Source: JAXMBX01 sp046349635 (GTDB lineage Bacteria > Planctomycetota > Planctomycetia > Planctomycetales > Planctomycetaceae). Taken from it: 64,000 nt of DNA. Under the pieces are notes generated by a model, which was given only the letters and a program-made list of their open reading frames with translations, ran no database searches and was not told where the DNA came from. Each line of letters starts with the position of its first letter. Position 1 is the stretch's first letter. This document shows positions 36,780-44,974 of this stretch, piece by piece. Both the position numbers and the translations under genes were made by a program. The stretch covers positions 186,001 through 250,000 of the forward strand of contig JAXMBX010000001.1 in the NCBI GenBank assembly GCA_046349635.1, read 5' to 3'.

Positions 36780-38252
36780 TCACGCCAGCATCTTGGGCAT
36801 CAGCTCCCCATGCACGTCCGTCAACCGGTACTGGCGTCCCTGGAATTTGAACGTCAGCTTCAGATGGTCGATCCCCAGCAAATGCAACAGCGTCGCGTGC
36901 AGGTCGTGCATGTGGACCCGGTCCTTGACCGGGTAATAGCCGATCTCGTCCGTTTCGCCGATGGTCTGGCCGGTCTTGATCCCGCCGCCGCTGAACCACA
37001 TGGTGAAGTTCTCAATGTGGTGGTCCCGTCCGACGAGATCGCGCGGTTCTCCCTGCGGCGTCCGTCCGAATTCTCCCCCCCACATCACGATCGTGTCCTT
37101 GAGCAATCCCCGTTGCTTCAGATCCTTGATCAACGCGGCACAGGGCCGATCGACTTCCTGGCAGCGTTCCTCCAGCGATTTCCCCAGTTCCGTGCCGGGG
37201 TTGCCGTGGTGGTCCCAATCGGTGTGATACAACTGCACGAAGCGGACCCCTTTTTCCACCAGCCGCCGCGCCATCAGGCAGTTATTGGCGAAGGAGGGAC
37301 GACCCGGCTTCGCGCCGTACATTTCCAGCGTCTCCTTCGTCTCCCCGCTCAAGTCCATCAGCGCGGGGGCGCTCGTCTGCATCTGATATGCCATTTCATA
37401 CGCGGCGATACGGGTCAGGATTTCCGGATCTCCGGTTGCTCCCAGGTGCATCCGATTCAGGTCGTTCACCGCTCCGAGCAGTTCTCCCTGCCGTTCGGAG
37501 TTCATCCCCGCCGGGTTTGAGAGATTCAAAATCGGCTCTTTCCCGGAACGGAAGGGAACCCCCTGATAGGTCGTCGGCAGAAATCCGCTCCCCCACAGCG
37601 GCGCTCCGCCACGCGGCCCGCGCGGCCCGGACTGCAGCACCACGAACCCGGGCAAGTCCTGGCATTCGCTCCCGAGCCCGTACGTGACCCACGCCCCCAT
37701 CGCCGGGCGCCCCATGAACTGCGGTGATCCGGTATTCGCAAACAGTTTTGCAGGCCCGTGATTGAACACGTCCGTCGCGATCGTCCGGACAATGCACAGG
37801 TCGTCCGCTACGCCGTGCAGATGCGGCAGGAGTTCGCTCATCTCCGCGCCGCTCTGTCCCTGTTTCGAAAACTTCCGGGCGGTCCCCAGCAGCTTGGCGT
37901 CCCGTTTCAGGAACGCGAACCGTTTGTTCTTCACATACGATTCGGGGATTACCTGGCCGTGCAGTTCCTTCAGCTTCGGCTTGTTGTCGAACAGTTCCAA
38001 CTGGCTCGGTCCCCCCGCCATGAACAGGTAAATGACATTTTTCGCCTTGGCGGGATGATGTCCCCCACGGGGGGCGAGGGGGTGTGTTTCGCGGGACAGT
38101 TCCGTCGTCGCCCCTTGGGCGATTCCGCCCGCCAGCAAAGACGTCAGCGCGACCCGCCCCAGACCCACGCGGCAATCCTCGAAGAAATGCCGCCGGGTGA
38201 TTCCCGCCAGTTGCTGCTGTTCGAAGTTGTGCAGTTCCTGATATTTATCCAT
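36780..38252 (-). CDS. Tat-exported DUF1501 protein
   Basis: A 490-residue protein with a twin-arginine start (GITRRHFFEDCRVGLGRVALTSLLAGG) and the DUF1501 blocks AKNVIYLFMAGGPSQLELFDNKPKL, DDLCIVRTIATDVFNHGPA and GEFGRTPQGEPRDLVGRDHH. The frame is intact, unlike the paralogue at 20.7 kb. It lies 11 bases after the PSCyt1 partner gene in the same direction, the standard planctomycete pair. The fold is related to alkaline phosphatases and sulfatases; its substrate is unknown. Confidence 0.93.
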   Translation of the reverse strand: MDKYQELHNFEQQQLAGITRRHFFEDCRVGLGRVALTSLLAGGIAQGATTELSRETHPLAPRGGHHPAKAKNVIYLFMAGGPSQLELFDNKPKLKELHGQVIPESYVKNKRFAFLKRDAKLLGTARKFSKQGQSGAEMSELLPHLHGVADDLCIVRTIATDVFNHGPAKLFANTGSPQFMGRPAMGAWVTYGLGSECQDLPGFVVLQSGPRGPRGGAPLWGSGFLPTTYQGVPFRSGKEPILNLSNPAGMNSERQGELLGAVNDLNRMHLGATGDPEILTRIAAYEMAYQMQTSAPALMDLSGETKETLEMYGAKPGRPSFANNCLMARRLVEKGVRFVQLYHTDWDHHGNPGTELGKSLEERCQEVDRPCAALIKDLKQRGLLKDTIVMWGGEFGRTPQGEPRDLVGRDHHIENFTMWFSGGGIKTGQTIGETDEIGYYPVKDRVHMHDLHATLLHLLGIDHLKLTFKFQGRQYRLTDVHGELMPKMLA

Positions 38253-38263
38253 GTCTCACTCGC

Positions 38264-40813
38264 TTATTCTCGCGTAATGAACTCATCCAGATTCATCACT
38301 CCGCGGCAGATCGTCGACCAGACGGCCGGTTCCAAAGGCAAATAGGTCATGGGGAGTTGATATCCCGCCGCTTCAATCGCACCGTCCGGATCGCGCGAGA
38401 AACTGTCCCGCAGTTCTCCCGCCAGTTCCGTTAACCGCTTGATCTCGAGCGAGGCCGGCTCCCGCCCCAATGCCCGGTCATAAATCCAGCGGATCTTCTC
38501 TTCATCCGTTTTCAATTTCTGTTGAATCAACAGCGCCCCCATCCCCTGTGACAGTTCCACGAACACCTGGTCGTTCGCCAGCGTGAGCGCCTGCAACGGA
38601 GTGTTCGAGCGGTTCCGCCGTGTGCAGGCGACGTTCGCTTCCGGGAAGTCAAACACCGTCAACCCAGGGTATGGACTCGAACGCCACAACCAGGTGTACA
38701 TCCCCCGTCGATAGCGGTCTTCTCCCTTCGAGGTGGGCCATTCCTTCTTCTTTTGCGTCAGGTCAAAGACCCCCTCGGGCTGGGGAGGAAACACGCTCGG
38801 TCCCCCGATCTTGTGAGACAGCAATCCGCTCGTTGCAAGTGCGGCATCCCGGACCCCTTCCGCGGGCAAGCGCATCCGGTTCTGACGTGCCAGCCACAGG
38901 TTCCGTGGGTCCTTTTCCTTCAACTCCGGACGAAACTGCGACGACTGCCGATATGTCGCGGACATCACGATCAGCTTGTGCAGCCGTTTCATCCCCCATT
39001 CGTGGTCGAATGTTCCCCCTGTGCTCACCGTCGGCTGCATGAATTCCGACGCCAGCCAGTCGAGCAGTTCGGGATGCGTGGGGGGGGCTCCCTGGGTGCC
39101 GAAATCATTCTCCGTTTCGACGATCCCCCGGCCGAAGAATTTCTCCCACCAGCGGTTCACCTGCACCCGGGCGGTCAGCGGTTGATCATTGGCAACCAGC
39201 CAGCGGGCAAAATCCAGGCGGTTGGGCTTCGCCGGTTGCGGATGCATGGCATTCAGCACGGCCGGCACCGCGGGTTCAACTTTCGCTCCCAGCCGCAGGA
39301 AGTCCCCTTTGATCTGAATGTGCGTTTCGCGGAAGTCATTCTTCCGTTCCCGCATCACCAGCGTCGTCCGGAACTTCGGCTCCTGCTTTTGCAGTTCCGC
39401 GATCTTTGCCAGTTCCGGAAACTTCTGATGCGCTTCCGGCAGTGTCCGGTAATGGTCCGCGAGAATGTCCTTGTCGGCGGGTGTCCGCTTGTCGAGCGCC
39501 AGATTCAAGACCACGACGACCGGCTCGGGAAGCTTCTTCCGCTCCTCCATCTTCAGGTTCTTTTCCCAGCCTGCGATGGCAGCCTCGACCTCTTTTCCCT
39601 TCGCGTCATAGGCTTTTTTCTGCTCGGCGATCTGTTTCCGAATCTCCTGGGCCTTCTCCCACTCCTTCGCCTTTATCTGCTCATCTGTGGGCAATTCCAG
39701 CTTCGGTTCATCCGCTTGATTCAGGAACGCATAGATCTGGTAAAATTCCCGCTGCGAGATGGGGTCGTATTTGTGGTCGTGGCATTGGGCACAGCCCAGA
39801 GTCAGTCCCAGGAAGACGCTCCCCGTCGTCCCAACCCGATCCACAACCGACTCCACGCGAAACTGTTCCTTGTCCGTGCCACCTTCTTCGTTGATCAGGG
39901 TGTTGCGGTGGAAGCCTGTCGCGATCTGCTGGGAAACGGTCTGTTGCGGCAGCATGTCACCCGCGACCTGTTCGATCGTGAATTGATTGAACGGCATGTC
40001 TCGGTTCAGGGCGTCGATCACCCAGTCCCGGTACTTCCAGATTTCCCGTTCGCTGTCGATCGTGAAGCCGTTCGAATCGGCGTATCGCGCCAGGTCCAGC
40101 CACGCCCGACCCCATTGCTCCCCATAATGCGGCGACTGCAGCAGCCGATCCACCACTTTTTCATAAGCCTGCGGCGAGTTGTCCGCCAGAAACGCTTTCA
40201 TCTCGTCCGGGGTCGGAGGGAGGCCGATCAGATCCAGTGTCACCCGCCGCAACAAGACTCGTTTTTCCGCTTCCGGGGCAGGGGGGATATGCTCGGCTTC
40301 CAGTTTCCTCAGGATGAAGGCATCAATCGGATTCTTGTACCACTCCGGCTTGAAGTGTGGAGAAACAGGCGGAACCTCGGGCCGACGAATGGATTCAAAC
40401 GACCAGTGTTTCTTTTTGGGAGCGACGCTTTTCTCTGCGGCTTTCTCGCCGGCGGTCCCTTTCGCCCCTTCCTGCACCCAGCGCTTGAGCAGATCGATTT
40501 CTTCTTTTGTCGGCTTGGGATCCTTGGGGGGCATCTTGTCGAACCCTTCCGCCCCGATGAGTGCCTGAATCAGCGGACTCTCTTCGGGCTTCCCCGCGAC
40601 CGCTGCCGGTCCCCGGTTCCCTCCCTGCAGGAGCAGCGCGGAACTTTCCAGCCGCAGATCCCCCTTGGGAGAGTTCGCCCCGTGGCAACTCACGCAGTAT
40701 TTTGTCAGCAGCGGCTGGATGTCCCGCGCGAAATCCACGGGAGCAGGGTCCGCCCCCAGACAGAAGCCCGCCGTGAAAACTCCAATGCAGACCTGAGACA
40801 ACAATCCGCGCAC
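38264..40813 (-). CDS. PSCyt1-DUF1549-DUF1553 exported protein
   Basis: An 849-residue protein, intact. The signal peptide (MRGLLSQVCIGVFTAGFCLGA) is followed by PSCyt1 with CVSCHG (the cytochrome-like CxxCH), DUF1549 (LLRRVTLDLIGLPPTPDEMKAF, YGEQWGRAWLDLARYADSNGF, FLGLTLGCAQCHDHKYDPI), a coiled-coil insertion rich in Lys/Glu (about 370-425) and DUF1553 (VNRWWEKFFGRGIVETENDFGTQG). Unlike the paralogue at 18.2 kb there is no early stop; it ends MNLDEFITRE. First gene of the pair with the DUF1501 protein. Confidence 0.93.
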   Translation of the reverse strand: MRGLLSQVCIGVFTAGFCLGADPAPVDFARDIQPLLTKYCVSCHGANSPKGDLRLESSALLLQGGNRGPAAVAGKPEESPLIQALIGAEGFDKMPPKDPKPTKEEIDLLKRWVQEGAKGTAGEKAAEKSVAPKKKHWSFESIRRPEVPPVSPHFKPEWYKNPIDAFILRKLEAEHIPPAPEAEKRVLLRRVTLDLIGLPPTPDEMKAFLADNSPQAYEKVVDRLLQSPHYGEQWGRAWLDLARYADSNGFTIDSEREIWKYRDWVIDALNRDMPFNQFTIEQVAGDMLPQQTVSQQIATGFHRNTLINEEGGTDKEQFRVESVVDRVGTTGSVFLGLTLGCAQCHDHKYDPISQREFYQIYAFLNQADEPKLELPTDEQIKAKEWEKAQEIRKQIAEQKKAYDAKGKEVEAAIAGWEKNLKMEERKKLPEPVVVVLNLALDKRTPADKDILADHYRTLPEAHQKFPELAKIAELQKQEPKFRTTLVMRERKNDFRETHIQIKGDFLRLGAKVEPAVPAVLNAMHPQPAKPNRLDFARWLVANDQPLTARVQVNRWWEKFFGRGIVETENDFGTQGAPPTHPELLDWLASEFMQPTVSTGGTFDHEWGMKRLHKLIVMSATYRQSSQFRPELKEKDPRNLWLARQNRMRLPAEGVRDAALATSGLLSHKIGGPSVFPPQPEGVFDLTQKKKEWPTSKGEDRYRRGMYTWLWRSSPYPGLTVFDFPEANVACTRRNRSNTPLQALTLANDQVFVELSQGMGALLIQQKLKTDEEKIRWIYDRALGREPASLEIKRLTELAGELRDSFSRDPDGAIEAAGYQLPMTYLPLEPAVWSTICRGVMNLDEFITRE

Positions 40814-41000
40814 ACCGACACCTGTGAATGAGAGCTTGTGGGATCAACCTTCTTTGATGCTTTTATTCTAAGTGGATTGTCTCCCGATTGCAGCGTTTTT
40901 TGGCCGTCCCACCCCTGATTTTTCAGGTCTAGGGGACCTGTCCCGGCTGGGGGATCACGTTGCCAAACGGCAACAAAAAAAGATGGGCTGAAAGGCAACA

Positions 41001-41036
41001 AAAAACCGGACAGCCAACTCCCTTGTGGCTGTCCGG
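41001..41036 (-). terminator. Terminator of the first Gly/Tyr-rich gene
   Basis: On the minus strand, perfect 11-bp arms (CCGGACAGCCA / TGGCTGTCCGG) with a 9-base loop, followed by six T residues. It lies about 70 bases after the stop codon at 41109. Confidence 0.88.
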
Positions 41037-41108
41037 AATGTGTTCTTAGGGGAGGTTGATGGCTTCCGTCTCAAACTGGCCCACCTTGGCCATCCTCCCG
41101 CGGAGAGC

Positions 41109-41399
41109 TTACCAGCCATAAGGCCGGTAGAATCCTCCTCCATAGCCATAGCCGTACGGAGAGCCGTAGTAGCCGTTGAAGCCTCCCACTCCGATCGAGA
41201 TGTTGGGGCCGTAGTACGGGCGGTACGCGGCACCATAGTACCCGCCGTAACCACCTCCATACGGATACGCATACCCGCTACGGTAACCGTAGCCCCCACA
41301 GTGATGGTGATGACCACCGTAACCCCAGTTCGCCTGGGACGTCGTTGACATGGCGACCAACAGGACAGCCGTCAACCCTGCGAACAGAAAGCCTTTCAT
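41109..41399 (-). CDS. Exported Gly/Tyr/His-rich small protein (paralogue A)
   Basis: A 96-residue protein with a clean signal peptide MKGFLFAGLTAVLLVAMSTTSQA and a mature part made mostly of G, Y, P and H (GYGGHHHHCGGYGYRSGYAYPYGG and similar). Such compositions suit flexible, self-associating surface or matrix proteins. The His run could bind metals. Two paralogues with the same kind of signal peptide lie just upstream (41799-42488 and 43011-43481). A good ribosome site AAGGAGGA precedes the ATG. Promoter and leader elements are shared with the paralogues. Confidence 0.75.
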   Translation of the reverse strand: MKGFLFAGLTAVLLVAMSTTSQANWGYGGHHHHCGGYGYRSGYAYPYGGGYGGYYGAAYRPYYGPNISIGVGGFNGYYGSPYGYGYGGGFYRPYGW

Positions 41400-41425
41400 C
41401 GCAGTCCTCCTTTCAGAGAAGATCG

Positions 41426-41433
41426 CAATCCGC
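41426..41433 (-). promoter_or_regulatory. Shared leader motif GCGGATTG before paralogue A
   Basis: GCGGATTG on the minus strand, ending 26 bases upstream of the ATG. The same octamer stands 22-26 bases before the start codon of the two paralogues. Confidence 0.55.
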
Positions 41434-41497
41434 TGCGACTTCTGTGGCGTTCGCGCACGTTCCTGGTAGTCGGTGAGCGAACACTCTTTCAGTTTTC

Positions 41498-41525
41498 ATT
41501 ATGCCGCGCTTCTCTGAAACGTCCA
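41498..41525 (-). promoter_or_regulatory. Predicted promoter of paralogue A
   Basis: Minus strand -35 TGGACG and -10 CATAAT, spaced 16 bases. It matches the promoter of paralogue B exactly in both hexamers, and the -10 and spacing of paralogue C. About 100 bases upstream of the ATG. Confidence 0.55.
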
Positions 41526-41734
41526 TGAAATCCCGGAAGTTCAATGAAAAGTAATTCCGCCTCCCCAATCAAACTTACTTGGCTCTACCCTCTCCCCCCC
41601 GATGGGATCAACTGAGCATGGCCAGATGGGCATCTGGTCATTGCGAAGGCGATAGCGTTAACTGTTCAGTGAAGGGGCGGTTCAAACGTCTCTGATTCAT
41701 AAATTGCAATGATCGGGTAGTCTGCAAGACAAAA

Positions 41735-41765
41735 GCCGGGCAGTGAAACTGGTTCACCACCCGGC
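41735..41765 (-). terminator. Probable terminator of paralogue B
   Basis: On the minus strand, arms GCCGGG/CCCGGC with an inner GTGAA/TTCAC stem, followed by TTTTG. It lies about 35-60 bases after the stop codon. Exact ends approximate. Confidence 0.7.
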
Positions 41766-41798
41766 CCGGAATGAACGCGATACAACAGCGTGGTACGC

Positions 41799-42488
41799 CT
41801 AATAATCCAGCGAGGCAAAGCACCCGCTCAGGGAGACCGCCGGAGAGTAGCTGTAGTTCGGCACGACCGGACTTGAGCCATAAATCGGCTGCTTCGGAGC
41901 AGGCTGTACCGATGCGTTGGAAGCATACTTCTGCAGGAATGACTTCCTGGAGGCCGATTCGACAGTCGCACCCGGGTTGGCCGGTGTCGTACTGGCGGTC
42001 ATCACCGCCGGTTGACTCGCCTTCTGCAGGAAGGAGAGACGCGGAGCCGCCGGAATCATCCCGGCATAACTCTGCACCGCCGGACCACAGACCCCATTCG
42101 GGCAGCCGTAGTTCGAACAGTTGCCGTTGGGACAAACGGGAGTCGTGCTCGCGTAGTATCCGCCGTAGGCCGGGGCCGCGGTTGCATAATATCCGCCAAA
42201 GGACGGACTCACACTGCCGTAACACCCGCCATATCCACCGTACCCACCGCCGTAGCCACCATACCCTCCATAGCCGCGATTAAACCCGGCATAGAAGCCC
42301 CGATAGCCCCCACCCCAACCGCCGGCATATCCCCAGCGGTATGCACGATGAAAATGGCCCCGGTAACCCGCCATGCGATAGCTGATGCGGGCCGACCGCC
42401 GCCATCCCCAGCGGAAGCAGGCTTCTGAGCTGTTGGTCATGCTCATGACCATCACCAGCGTCAGCCCTGCTAACACAAAGTTCTTCAT
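41799..42488 (-). CDS. Exported Gly/Tyr-rich protein (paralogue B)
   Basis: A 229-residue protein from the ATG at 42486-42488 with ribosome site GGGAGG (the frame is open upstream but without signal). The signal peptide MKNFVLAGLTLVMVMSMTNSSEA is followed by CFRWGWRR, a Gly/Tyr region (about 60-110; GGYGGYGGGYGGYGGCYG), a short Cys patch (CPNGNCSNYGCPNGVC) and a Ser/Pro/Ala tail with two SFLQK motifs. The start is nearly the same as paralogue C. Probably an envelope or matrix component; function unknown. Confidence 0.75.
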   Translation of the reverse strand: MKNFVLAGLTLVMVMSMTNSSEACFRWGWRRSARISYRMAGYRGHFHRAYRWGYAGGWGGGYRGFYAGFNRGYGGYGGYGGGYGGYGGCYGSVSPSFGGYYATAAPAYGGYYASTTPVCPNGNCSNYGCPNGVCGPAVQSYAGMIPAAPRLSFLQKASQPAVMTASTTPANPGATVESASRKSFLQKYASNASVQPAPKQPIYGSSPVVPNYSYSPAVSLSGCFASLDY

Positions 42489-42510
42489 CACGAACCTCCC
42501 TTGTAAAAAG

Positions 42511-42518
42511 CAATCCGC
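42511..42518 (-). promoter_or_regulatory. Shared leader motif GCGGATTG before paralogue B
   Basis: GCGGATTG on the minus strand, 22 bases upstream of the ATG; followed by CTTTTTACAAGGGAGG, which includes the ribosome site. Confidence 0.55.
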
Positions 42519-42602
42519 TCCGCGAGCAACCGGCTCTCCGCTTCCTGATCCGCTGTTTGTGAAAGAGCAGTCTGGTCGTCGGAAAATCCCGCTGCTGTGT
42601 TC

Positions 42603-42630
42603 ATTATGGGACGCTGCGGCAAAACGTCCA
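42603..42630 (-). promoter_or_regulatory. Predicted promoter of paralogue B
   Basis: Minus strand -35 TGGACG, 16-base spacer, -10 CATAAT, followed by GAA. The spacer ends in CAGCGTCC, shared in part with paralogue C. Confidence 0.55.
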
Positions 42631-42785
42631 TAAGAGTTTGCCGGCTCAACGAAATGTAATTGCCCGCGGCAAGCACACTTTCGCGCATCGGGCATTTCTG
42701 CCCTTTGTCTCCAGCTCCTCAAAAGCAGGGAGTGATCGTTGAGGACCCAGGAACGCGGCAAAAAAAATAAAAGATCTCGGCGCGC

Positions 42786-42820
42786 AAAAAAACGGAGAGG
42801 GAATCAACTTCCGCTCTCCG
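42786..42820 (-). terminator. Terminator downstream of paralogue C
   Basis: Minus strand hairpin CGGAGAG/CTCTCCG with an inner GGAA/TTCC stem, followed by seven T. About 190 bases after the paralogue C stop, leaving a long 3' untranslated region. Confidence 0.8.
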
Positions 42821-42967
42821 GTTTTCATTCGTTTCAGACGGAGTGATCGCTGATCAATCAAATCTCAGCCGATCAACTCATTCGTGCAACATGCCTCAGG
42901 TCAGCCATTGGCGATGCTTTTCCCAATTCCGGGATTTTTTCCTGAGACATTTTGCATTCGAACAGTC

Positions 42968-43004
42968 GCACAAAATTCAGTCGGTAAACCCGTGCATTTT
43001 GTGC
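42968..43004. repeat. 9-bp inverted repeat just after paralogue C
   Basis: GCACAAAAT (42968-42976) and ATTTTGTGC (42996-43004) with a 19-base loop, starting 6 bases after the stop codon in the direction of transcription. No T-run, so rather a 3'-end structure than a terminator. Confidence 0.5.
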
Positions 43005-43010
43005 CAGAAC

Positions 43011-43481
43011 TTAGTAGCCACGGTACGCGTAGGAACCGTAGGAGGCCGACGGAGCGGCATAGCGCACGACCGGGGCGCTGCTGTAGGACGCGGCACCGTA
43101 GCTGGTGTAACCATAAGCAGGGGCGGCATAGACCGGAGCAGCGTAGGTCACGTAGCTGCGGACGGTCACCGGAGCGGCATAGCTATAGCCGTAGCTGGGA
43201 GCGTACGCGGCGGTGTAAGCATAGCCGGTGGTGTTGTAGTAGCCGCCGTAGTTCCCGGCGTATCCGCCGTAACCGTATCCGCCGTAGCCTGCGGAGCAGC
43301 TGGAGCAGCCGCTGCTGTAAGTCGGCGCGGCATAGCTATAGCCGCAGCCGCTGGAGCAACAGCTACTGCAGCAGCTCATGCGGCAACACTTCCGCCAGCC
43401 CCAGCCGAAGCAGGCTTCGGAAGTATTCCCCATGCTCATGAACAGCACCAGCGTCAAACCGGCCAACAGATAATTCTTCAT
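43011..43481 (-). CDS. Exported Tyr/Ala/Gly/Cys-rich protein (paralogue C)
   Basis: A 156-residue protein with signal peptide MKNYLLAGLTLVLFMSMGNTSEA and a mature start CFGWGWRKCCRMSCCSSCCSSGC that is exceptionally rich in Cys. The rest is Tyr/Ala/Gly/Ser repeats (YAAPVYAAPAYGYTSYGA). The Cys cluster suggests disulfide cross-linking or metal binding at the cell surface. Ribosome site GGGAGG lies 8 bases before the ATG. Same promoter layout and leader motif as paralogues A and B. The opposite strand has a long open frame (42843-43538) that I take as a by-product of composition. Confidence 0.75.
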   Translation of the reverse strand: MKNYLLAGLTLVLFMSMGNTSEACFGWGWRKCCRMSCCSSCCSSGCGYSYAAPTYSSGCSSCSAGYGGYGYGGYAGNYGGYYNTTGYAYTAAYAPSYGYSYAAPVTVRSYVTYAAPVYAAPAYGYTSYGAASYSSAPVVRYAAPSASYGSYAYRGY

Positions 43482-43507
43482 TGCAATGCCTCCCTTTGTT
43501 TGGAATT

Positions 43508-43515
43508 CAATCCGC
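43508..43515 (-). promoter_or_regulatory. Shared leader motif GCGGATTG before paralogue C
   Basis: GCGGATTG on the minus strand, 26 bases before the ATG, as in paralogue A. Confidence 0.55.
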
Positions 43516-43588
43516 GTCTTGAAACTTCAGAGTTGTGAACCAGATGCGGGTGTGACCCGCCGCATGACAAACTTAGCTCAACTTCTCC

Positions 43589-43616
43589 ATTATCCCGACG
43601 CTGGGGCCGGATGCCA
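43589..43616 (-). promoter_or_regulatory. Predicted promoter of paralogue C
   Basis: Minus strand -35 TGGCAT, 16-base spacer, -10 GATAAT followed by GGA. An A7 tract lies just upstream. The -10 and spacing agree with paralogues A and B; the -35 differs. Confidence 0.5.
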
Positions 43617-43684
43617 GCTTTTTTTGTGCAAATTCTCCAGCCCGAAAACCCGATGCATCAAAAGGTTACGATGCTTCCTCTGAA

Positions 43685-44464
43685 TCAGGAATCTAAAAGG
43701 CGGATTTCATCCCCCACCGAGAGAACCCCCGCGGAACTTCCCATCAACCGGGTGTTCGTCGACAGGCGGTAAAAATGGTTGAACCGTTCCCGGTTTGCCC
43801 AGCCGGGAAGCAATTCTTCCCGTCGGTCTGCGAAGGCCCGCGCAAATCCAGGCCAGACGTCACCGGTCAACGAATCGCGTGTCGGCACGGGACACCGCTG
43901 GCACGGATTAACCCCCTCGAACAGCACCTCGCCGATCTGGAACCGGACCGTCTCTCCCGGCGGGCCATACAGGCGATCCTCCCAGAACGGTTCGACCCCC
44001 CCGATCTCCAGATTCGCCCGGAACCGTCGGCGGATTTCCTCGGGCGACAACTCGGGAAACCAGCCCGCGACCGTTTCCAGCGTCGCGGTACTCACGATCG
44101 TCGGACCGGGGGATTCCGTGTCGTCCGGGAATCCGAAACTCGTGTTCTCCATCAAGCGGACCGGTTCGCCGAAGAATTCCGAGAACCAGCTTTCAATCTC
44201 TTCCTTCTGCTGATCGATATGAAACGTCGCCTCGGTTTTCTCCGGGGCACTGAGTGTTACCATTCGATGCCGCAGTTCGACCGCGCTGCGAATCTTGTGA
44301 ATGTCGGCCGTTCGCTTGGCATTGATGAATTCCCCACGCCCGTTGACGAGCGCCCACTGCCGGTCATAGCGCAAGCCTCCTCCCGTCATCAGCGGGCTGG
44401 AGTCCAACTCCAGGGGATCGAGTGATTTGATCGGATAGATTCGGATCGCCGCCAATTTCCCCAT
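43685..44464 (-). CDS. MOSC domain protein (MOSC_N plus MOSC)
   Basis: A 259-residue cytosolic protein. The N-terminal beta-barrel domain (LAAIRIYPIKSLDPLELDSSPL, GLRYDRQWALVNGRGEFINAKR) is typical of YcbX/MOSC_N proteins. The MOSC domain follows with the cofactor-ligating Cys in GVNPCQRCPVPTRDSLTGDVWPGFARAF. Such proteins bind molybdenum cofactor and reduce N-hydroxylated compounds or mobilise sulfur. There is no ferredoxin domain fused. 15 bases downstream of the Tsr3/DTW-like gene, likely one operon. Confidence 0.88.
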   Translation of the reverse strand: MGKLAAIRIYPIKSLDPLELDSSPLMTGGGLRYDRQWALVNGRGEFINAKRTADIHKIRSAVELRHRMVTLSAPEKTEATFHIDQQKEEIESWFSEFFGEPVRLMENTSFGFPDDTESPGPTIVSTATLETVAGWFPELSPEEIRRRFRANLEIGGVEPFWEDRLYGPPGETVRFQIGEVLFEGVNPCQRCPVPTRDSLTGDVWPGFARAFADRREELLPGWANRERFNHFYRLSTNTRLMGSSAGVLSVGDEIRLLDS

Positions 44465-44479
44465 TTTTCATCTTTCCCC

Positions 44480-44971
44480 TTAACGCTCTGGCGGCAGCAG
44501 ACTTCGGTTCAGTTCCAGGAACGCGTCCCGCCAGTGGTAGTGATCCAGAAGTCCGGTTGTATCGTATCCAAGGGCAACATACGCGGCAAAGATCGCCTCA
44601 ATCGTGGCTAAACCGCCGCTCGGATCGTCAAACACCTTGGAGATACGCGGATAAGCCGTTTGCCATGGACCGAGACTTCGAACAGGGAACGAGGCATACG
44701 CCGCTTCCATCGGCTGTGCCAGTCTCCATGTCCCGTCCAGGACCAGCAGACCATGTCGGGCGTCTGCGGGACTGAGCAATTCTCCTCCCAGCCCCAGCCG
44801 GAAGTAGCGTCCTGCTTCGGGAAGAACCGGGGCTTGAGCGCGAAAGGTGACAAAATGAAAATCCGCACGTCCACGCAACGGTTCCACGGAACACTTTTTC
44901 CGGTTCTCGCGGGGATGCACCACGATCCACGTCGGGCAGGGGAGTGAAGGGCCAGGGAGTGAGGAGGGCAT
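44480..44971 (-). CDS. Tsr3/DTW-like protein (aminocarboxypropyltransferase-type fold), tentative
   Basis: A 163-residue protein. The pattern IVVHPRENRKKCSVEPLRG near the start, LLVLDGTWRLAQPM in the middle and YPRISKVFDDPSGGLATIEAIFAAYVALG near the end resembles SPOUT-fold Tsr3 or DTW proteins, which transfer an aminocarboxypropyl group from SAM to RNA. The canonical DTW triplet appears as DGTW. It lies between a small coiled-coil gene (3 bases upstream) and the MOSC gene (15 bases downstream). RNA modification is an inference. Confidence 0.6.
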   Translation of the reverse strand: MPSSLPGPSLPCPTWIVVHPRENRKKCSVEPLRGRADFHFVTFRAQAPVLPEAGRYFRLGLGGELLSPADARHGLLVLDGTWRLAQPMEAAYASFPVRSLGPWQTAYPRISKVFDDPSGGLATIEAIFAAYVALGYDTTGLLDHYHWRDAFLELNRSLLPPER

Positions 44972-44974
44972 CGC

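Larger units (their letters stand above)
41400..41798. other. Intergenic region between paralogues A and B
   Basis: Holds the promoter and leader of paralogue A (41426-41525) and, at its upstream end, the probable terminator of paralogue B (about 41735-41765). Nothing else was recognised in the middle part. Confidence 0.6.
42489..43010. other. Intergenic region between paralogues B and C
   Basis: Over 500 bases without a supported gene. It holds the promoter and leader of paralogue B (42511-42630), the terminator (42786-42820) and hairpin (42968-43004) after paralogue C, and A-rich runs. Confidence 0.6.

Noticed and set aside
38753..40831. 692-codon plus-strand open frame opposite the PSCyt1 gene
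   Set aside because: Antisense shadow; the minus strand carries clear PSCyt1, DUF1549 and DUF1553 motifs.
42968..43004. Possible link between ATTTTGTG here and GCATTTTGTGA at 23359
   Set aside because: The shared core is short, and context differs (3' end of a gene versus regulator upstream region).
42843..43538. 231-codon Gly/Ala/Val-rich plus-strand open frame
   Set aside because: Mirror of the Tyr/Ala/Gly-rich paralogue C gene, which has a signal peptide, ribosome site and promoter on the minus strand.
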